Virus record (IMG/VR): IMGVR_UViG_3300021437_000038
Span: 1 to 42,426 of that record
DNA from: a virus
Length of the DNA: 42,426 nucleotides
Direction: 5' to 3' (one strand)
In this document: positions 39,264-42,426 of the stretch, piece by piece
Layout of the letters: each line of letters starts with the position of its first letter
Position numbering within the stretch: position 1 is the first letter of the stretch
Position numbers and translations under genes: made by a program
Notes under the pieces: generated by a model
Told to the model about the DNA's origin: nothing
Database searches by the model: none
The model's input: the letters and a program-made list of their open reading frames with translations, nothing else

Positions 39264-39441
39264 TGGATCGCAAAAGGAGTCCTGAATCCAGACGAATTCG
39301 GGACTGAAAATAGTCTGACGGCCCGTTGAAGCCGTGCTTGTCGAGGAGCTGGTAAAGCGCGTCACAGAGTCTCGGGGGTAGAGTGATGTTTAAAGGCACA
39401 GCCGTGGTTTGGCGGTGCTTCTTCATCGTGTTAAATCTCAT
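39232..39441 (-). CDS. Ribbon-helix-helix regulator 1
   Basis: 69 residues from ATG 39441; ATG 39426 and frames to 39477 are alternatives. The 39441 start is chosen because it lies exactly seven bases after a -10 element, matching leaderless initiation. TTAVPLNITLPPRLCDALYQ and LLDKHGFNGPSDYFQSRI look like a CopG-like RHH. It is probably a repressor acting on the adjacent palindromes. Confidence 0.65.
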   Translation of the reverse strand: MRFNTMKKHRQTTAVPLNITLPPRLCDALYQLLDKHGFNGPSDYFQSRIRLDSGLLLRSNEEASQPHAS

Positions 39442-39457
39442 GCGCATACTATGCGCA
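39441..39457. promoter_or_regulatory. Operator palindrome O1
   Basis: TGCGCATACTATGCGCA: perfect 7-base arms around ACT. It overlaps the -10 element and the start codon of the leftward gene, so binding would block leftward transcription. Confidence 0.7.
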
Positions 39458-39477
39458 CAGTTAGTCCTGTTGGTCAA
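39448..39477 (-). promoter_or_regulatory. Leftward promoter
   Basis: On the - strand TTGACC (39477-39472), an 18-base spacer and CATAGT (39453-39448). Six bases separate the -10 from ATG 39441. Confidence 0.6.
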
Positions 39478-39480
39478 TAT

Positions 39481-39495
39481 CTTTCTGTCAGAAAG
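39481..39495. promoter_or_regulatory. Operator palindrome O2
   Basis: CTTTCTGTCAGAAAG: perfect 7-base arms around T, midway between the two -35 elements. Confidence 0.65.
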
Positions 39496-39498
39496 TTC

Positions 39499-39527
39499 TT
39501 GACGGTTATTTGTTTTACGCGTATTAA
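39499..39527 (+). promoter_or_regulatory. Rightward promoter
   Basis: TTGACG (39499-39504), a 17-base spacer and TATTAA (39522-39527): a strong sigma-70-type match. GTG 39534 is six bases further on, so the transcript would start at or next to the start codon. The inverted repeat GCGTATTAACGC (39519-39530, 4-base arms) overlaps the -10. Confidence 0.7.
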
Positions 39528-39533
39528 CGCGCA

Positions 39534-39776
39534 GTGAACACGTGTAGAACGAAGAACGGTGACAAGCGCGCCGCTAATTTGTGGTTGGCGGAACAGGTGA
39601 TTTCTAAAGCTGCAGATCTTCAGCAGAGGTTCCATCGGCCGTCGCTTTCGAACTTGGTGGAGTTTCTAATCATCGAGGCTCACGACCGACTGATGGCGTC
39701 TGGCGAGTCGAGTTCCCATGAACAGCGCGAGGAGGCCAAGCGCAAGCCGCAGTCTGAACCCCTGGAGGTGGCGTGA
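39534..39776 (+). CDS. Ribbon-helix-helix regulator 3, rightward
   Basis: 80 residues from GTG 39534, probably leaderless. KRAANLWLAEQVISKAADLQ, then RFHRPSLSNLVEFLIIEAHD, fit an RHH DNA-binding fold with the strand at residues 12-18. The C-terminus is charged and Ser/Glu rich. It faces RHH 1 and 2, giving a divergent switch like cI/cro but built from RHH proteins. Its stop overlaps the next start (TGATG). Confidence 0.65.
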   Translation: MNTCRTKNGDKRAANLWLAEQVISKAADLQQRFHRPSLSNLVEFLIIEAHDRLMASGESSSHEQREEAKRKPQSEPLEVA

Positions 39777-40027
39777 TGGCTGGAATTCCCAGTCTGCAGG
39801 CTGCTCAGGGTTCAATGGAGCGGTTGCACGCGCTCGAGGTGTCGGAGCCGTCGGTGACCGAGTTTATCGCGTTGCGCAATCATTGGGTCGAGCAGCTCCA
39901 GCGGGTGCATGCGGCCAAGGATCGGCTCCAGGCGGCCGAGCGCAAGGAGGCGACGTTATTTCATTCCCTTCAGGTGCTGCGCGGCAAGCTCAGCCCGGAG
40001 GCAAAACGGGTTTTGGAGGGCGCATGA
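39776..40027 (+). CDS. Small coiled-coil protein
   Basis: 83 residues from ATG 39776 (GTG 39773 is in frame). Mostly helix: FIALRNHWVEQLQRVHAAKD and RLQAAERKEATLFHSLQVLR. No family is recognised. It is part of the tightly overlapped rightward early operon. Confidence 0.6.
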   Translation: MAGIPSLQAAQGSMERLHALEVSEPSVTEFIALRNHWVEQLQRVHAAKDRLQAAERKEATLFHSLQVLRGKLSPEAKRVLEGA

Positions 40028-40134
40028 GATCGCGTGATTATCGATCTGAATGGGTGGCGGCTGGCGTGTTCACTTCCGCGTTGTTGGTGGTGACGGCGCT
40101 TTTCGTGGCGCTGGCGTTCATCCTGTATTTATGA
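40024..40134 (+). CDS. 36-residue single-pass membrane protein
   Basis: ATG 40024 overlaps the previous stop (ATGA), and its TGA overlaps the next ATG at 40131. A charged N-terminus MRSRDYRSEW is followed by one membrane helix (AAGVFTSALLVVTALFVALA, then FILYL). It could modulate the host membrane early in infection, for example superinfection exclusion. The overlaps at both ends support translation. Confidence 0.6.
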   Translation: MRSRDYRSEWVAAGVFTSALLVVTALFVALAFILYL

Positions 40135-40367
40135 GCGAGGATGCGGAAACGGTCTTGAGCCAGTTGCACGTGTGTCGCTCGCACGTGGCGGCGGTGCATG
40201 CGCATTTGTGTCATCTGCAGATGCTGGTGATGGCGGCCAGGGTGAGTGCGGCGCAGGAGGAGTTGACGCAGGCGATCGAGCTTCTGGCAGGTAAACCGAT
40301 CGATTCGTTTGCGAAGGAGCTGCCGATGGCGCGGCCGCCGAGGTTGAGGTTTCAACATGGCGATTAG
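40131..40367 (+). CDS. Small His-rich helical protein
   Basis: 78 residues from ATG 40131 (ATGA overlap). AETVLSQLHVCRSHVAAVHA and HLCHLQMLVMAARVSAAQEE carry His and Cys in one face of a helix, which might bind metal. It ends MARPPRLRFQHGD. No family is recognised. Confidence 0.55.
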   Translation: MSEDAETVLSQLHVCRSHVAAVHAHLCHLQMLVMAARVSAAQEELTQAIELLAGKPIDSFAKELPMARPPRLRFQHGD

Positions 40368-40432
40368 GTTGCACATTGATTTTCCGCGGCGGCCGGGTGC
40401 TGGTTATGAGCCTGAACCGGTCGCCGTCGGTC

Positions 40433-40507
40433 TGCGGGTAACAGCGCGGGGCGCTGGGTTGCCTCATAAGCAACACAAGGCAGGTTCGACTCCTGCACCC
40501 GCTACCA
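40433..40507 (+). tRNA. tRNA-Met-like (CAT anticodon)
   Basis: 75 bases fold fully: acceptor TGCGGGT/ACCCGCT (six pairs, 1-72 a T-T mismatch), D-arm CAGC/GCTG with loop GCGGGGC, anticodon arm GTTGC/GCAAC with loop CTCATAA (anticodon CAT), variable ACAAG, T-arm GCAGG/CCTGC with loop TTCGACT, discriminator A and encoded CCA. Position 8 is A rather than T, unusual. An unpaired 1-72 is a mark of bacterial initiator tRNA, but the three G-C pairs of initiator anticodon stems are missing. It could alternatively be an Ile-lysidine tRNA. Confidence 0.8.
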
Positions 40508-40511
40508 GTTT

Positions 40512-40565
40512 GGCTGGTGAGCCAGCCGGGCGGCAGTTATTAGGCGGCGCGCGACTGGGGTCGCG
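40512..40565. repeat. Two perfect hairpins downstream of the tRNA
   Basis: GGCTGGTGAGCCAGCC (40512-40527) and CGCGACTGGGGTCGCG (40550-40565), each with six-base perfect stems and four-base loops. The stretch 40508-40704 has no convincing gene. The hairpins may process or end the tRNA transcript. Confidence 0.5.
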
Positions 40566-40629
40566 GGCCGGCCGTCACGGACCGCACCAGCCAGTTGTTT
40601 TCCGGCGCGGCATAGAGTCGGCTTCAAGT

Positions 40630-40652
40630 CCCCATCCTCTGGGGCCTCTTTT
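40630..40652 (+). terminator. Weak candidate terminator
   Basis: CCCCATCCTCTGGGG hairpin followed by CCTCTTTT. Short stem and T-run interrupted, so only tentative. Confidence 0.3.
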
Positions 40653-40704
40653 CGACACCACTAACTCGTCCCTGCCGCGCTGGGATTCTTTTTGAGGAAT
40701 GCTT

Positions 40705-40809
40705 ATGAAACGTATCCTGCGAATTCTATTGGGCCGCACGCGCAACCGGCGCGGAACGCGGCTGGTGGTCGGGCTCCTGTCCACGGGCGCGCTGCGGAGG
40801 TGGGCGTGA
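40705..40809 (+). CDS. Small Arg-rich protein
   Basis: 34 residues from ATG 40705 with GAGGA about seven bases upstream. MKRILRILLGRTRNRRGTRL is a basic amphipathic sequence, followed by VVGLLSTGALRRWA. Its stop overlaps GTG 40806 (GTGA). It may be a nucleic-acid- or membrane-binding peptide. Confidence 0.45.
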   Translation: MKRILRILLGRTRNRRGTRLVVGLLSTGALRRWA

Positions 40810-41072
40810 AGGGCCAGGGTAAGGTGGCGCTGGCCTGGCTGGCGCGCCTGGTGTTCTTGCGGTCGCCTTTGCTGACCAAGCCGAAGGATCCGCCGCGGCT
40901 CCTCGGGAACGAAGCCGGTGCCGGGCCGGGATCGAGCCGGCGAAAGGTTTTGGAGCCGATCGCGTGTTATCGCTGGCGCATGGCGGCGTCGAGGCGGGCG
41001 CATCGGTGTCTGTGGAAGCCGGAGTTTCGGCGCGCGATGTGGCGGTGGTCGAATCGGAGGGTGACCAGGTGA
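40806..41072 (+). CDS. Basic hypothetical protein
   Basis: 88 residues from GTG 40806. GQGKVALAWLARLVFLRSPL is hydrophobic and basic. Then comes a Pro/Gly/Ser-rich middle and a very basic C-terminus (YRWRMAASRRAHRCLW, RRAMWRWSNRRV). No family is recognised. Its stop overlaps the next GTG (41069, GTGA). Confidence 0.45.
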   Translation: MKGQGKVALAWLARLVFLRSPLLTKPKDPPRLLGNEAGAGPGSSRRKVLEPIACYRWRMAASRRAHRCLWKPEFRRAMWRWSNRRVTR

Positions 41073-41476
41073 AGAAAGCAATCGCAAAACCGGAGGATCC
41101 AGCATTGCTGTCGCAGCTAAGCGCGCTCGATGCTGCTAAGGAACTGTCGGATTACGTGGCTGGCTTGAAGGAGAGCAACGCTACGCTGCTCGACAAGGTT
41201 GTAGAATTGAAAGCTGAAGTGTCTCGGCTGGAGGAGCGCCGCAAGGATGAAAGACAGGCTCAGGAGTGGGTTCGCAAAATGGCTATGGGGATGAATCGGA
41301 TGGCGGAAAAGGTGGCAGTAATCAATGGAAAGAGTGTGGCGTTTCCCTTGTTTGAAGACGTTAACGGCGGACCGCTTTTCTTTCACTATGACTGCCGATG
41401 TGCCGCAGAGGCCGAACTGTTGGCTCGGTCAGTGCGCGATAGAATGAGCTCACTTTGGTTAAAGGTCTCGCGATGA
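41069..41476 (+). CDS. Coiled-coil early protein
   Basis: 135 residues from GTG 41069, with GGAGGGTGACCAG upstream. A helix from about residue 10 to 75 (LLSQLSALDAAKELSDYVAG; NATLLDKVVELKAEVSRLEE) is followed by a C-terminal globular part with FHYDCRCAAEAELL. Base composition is less GC-rich than its neighbours. No family is recognised. The ATGA overlap couples it to the next gene. Confidence 0.55.
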   Translation: MKKAIAKPEDPALLSQLSALDAAKELSDYVAGLKESNATLLDKVVELKAEVSRLEERRKDERQAQEWVRKMAMGMNRMAEKVAVINGKSVAFPLFEDVNGGPLFFHYDCRCAAEAELLARSVRDRMSSLWLKVSR

Positions 41477-41715
41477 AAGTCCTAGAAGCCCATTACGCCC
41501 CCGCCCACGTGGCCGCGCTGTTGTTTCGGTCGGAGTCCTGGGTGATCAAGTCGCTCAAGAAGGGAGAGTTTGGCCGCTGCGTTTTTGATGGGCAGTGGTT
41601 GATCCCGGCCAGTGGCGTGAATGCCTGGATCGATCGCCACGCGATCGATTTCGATAACGGTGAGCATGCGCCCAGACCTGATGCGGTCCAGGTGCGAGGT
41701 CTCAAGCGTGGGTAG
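41473..41715 (+). CDS. Excisionase/HTH_17-like protein
   Basis: 80 residues from ATG 41473 (ATGA overlap). HYAPAHVAALLFRSESWVIK, then SLKKGEFGRCVFDGQWLIPA and SGVNAWIDRHAI, follow the helix-turn-helix and wing of excisionase/HTH_17 proteins. It may be the phage Xis, directing excision with the integrase, or a regulator of the early operon. Confidence 0.65.
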   Translation: MKVLEAHYAPAHVAALLFRSESWVIKSLKKGEFGRCVFDGQWLIPASGVNAWIDRHAIDFDNGEHAPRPDAVQVRGLKRG

Positions 41716-41740
41716 GTGTTTGTTTTTCGCGTGGTTTGTC

Positions 41741-42426
41741 ATGGATTGCCCAGAGTCCAAACGTTCGGAGTCAGAGGCGGAGAGTCAGCAGCCGGCGCTT
41801 TTTGCTGATGATGCCGTTGGGAATGCCCTGCTCCTCGACAACGCCCAGCTCGATCGGATCTGCACAGGTCGCAGCGCGGAACGTCTGAAGGGCCTGAGGG
41901 AGTTGATCCTGCTGGCGTTGGAGGCCGGCGTGGGCGTCGAGACGATCGCGACACGCGCGGGAGTGTCCGCCCAGGTGGTGCGGGCGCTGAAGTCCAATCA
42001 TTGGGAAAAAGTTGTGGGGGGTAAAAAAGAATTCGGCGCGTTGCTCCTGCAGACGGGGCTGCGCTGGATCGGGCTCGCGCGCTCGAAGGAGAACGAAGCC
42101 GAGTTCCGCGACCTGGTGATCGGCGCCGGGATCATGACGCAGCGCGGTCTGGAGGCCGCGGCGATGGGTGAGATCGTGGAGAAAGAAGATCCAAAAGAGC
42201 TGGTGGACGCCAGCCAGGTCATGGACCGCATGAAGCAGTTGTTGGCGGTCGAGGTGCCGGCTGAGGTGCCTCCGGCTGATTCTGGATCAGTTGAGAAGCC
42301 GTCAATTCCGTGCATTTCGGAGGCTGTTTCCGTGAGTGATGCAGGTCTGGATGCACGGATGCCCGGCCAGGTTGGCACGCTGGCGGTGGCGACGACCACG
42401 CCGGCCGCGGCGGCGAACCCGGTCCA
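41741..42426 (+). CDS. HTH protein, cut by the window edge
   Basis: At least 228 residues, open to the last base. A helix-turn-helix is visible at about residues 69-88 (VETIATRAGVSAQVVRALKS). EKVVGGKKEFGALLLQTGLR, LRWIGLARSKENEAEFRDLV and GIMTQRGLEAAAMGEIVEKE follow, then an Ala/Pro/Val-rich tail. The HTH-plus-helix layout would suit a small terminase subunit or a regulator; the distance from terL (about 5 kb on a circle) makes terminase less likely. It may end at base 28 if the map is circular. Confidence 0.6.
   Translation, partial: MDCPESKRSESEAESQQPALFADDAVGNALLLDNAQLDRICTGRSAERLKGLRELILLALEAGVGVETIATRAGVSAQVVRALKSNHWEKVVGGKKEFGALLLQTGLRWIGLARSKENEAEFRDLVIGAGIMTQRGLEAAAMGEIVEKEDPKELVDASQVMDRMKQLLAVEVPAEVPPADSGSVEKPSIPCISEAVSVSDAGLDARMPGQVGTLAVATTTPAAAANPV

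Noticed and set aside
40357-40695. 112-residue ORF starting MAIRLHIDFPRRPG
   Set aside because: It runs straight through the complete tRNA-like gene and two perfect hairpins. A short real gene could exist in its first 25 codons, but there is no stop to support one.

Overview
This GC-rich window reads as a temperate, short-tailed (podovirus-like) phage genome and is probably complete. It carries replication, terminase, portal, capsid, tail-nozzle, ejection-protein, integrase, att-site and repressor functions, with almost all genes on the + strand. The gene cut off at the right edge continues in frame across the left edge and stops at base 28. That stop overlaps an ATG in the same ATGA arrangement used throughout the window, so the map is probably circular or terminally redundant. 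The host is probably a Verrucomicrobiota-like bacterium. This is inferred from the style of the exported beta-rich proteins, their signal peptides, and the dispersed palindromic and heptanucleotide repeats. No sequence search was possible.

Layout. (1) 39.5-42.4 kb and 0-4.8 kb: early region of small coupled genes (RHH, excisionase-like and HTH proteins), a tRNA-Met-like gene, a lambda-O-like initiator with iterons in its linker, a DnaB-type helicase, a winged-helix protein and a ParB-like protein. (2) 4.8-14.3 kb: packaging and head genes: terminase large subunit, small zinc-ribbon and HTH proteins, portal, a cassette-like insertion, a scaffold-like protein and an SU10/DUF5309-like major capsid protein. 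(3) 14.5-21.2 kb: fibre-like, LamG-like and beta-helix proteins with signal peptides, then small membrane proteins that look like a lysis or envelope module. (4) 21.2-37.0 kb: tail adaptor, tail nozzle, fibre, a GNAT-like protein, two ejection-type proteins, a 2703-residue polyvalent protein (helicase plus zincin) and an exported protein. (5) 37.0-39.5 kb, - strand: tyrosine integrase, a 41-base tRNA 3' fragment as candidate attP, an exported cargo protein and two RHH regulators. The regulators face a third RHH gene across a compact divergent promoter.

The most unusual features are as follows. Two attC-like imperfect palindromes with matching 7-base cores sit between small ORFs (10.15-10.86 kb), suggesting integron cassettes inside the head operon. 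Heptanucleotide-repeat hairpins lie between and inside phage genes, and in two genes they encode the signal peptide core. A 54-base in-frame palindromic insertion occurs in three unrelated genes with compensatory stem changes. The divergent RHH promoter pair is spaced for leaderless transcripts on both sides. Three EHGM linker motifs occur in the giant polyvalent protein, two of them bracketing its helicase module. I saw no recognisable endolysin, DNA polymerase or primase.
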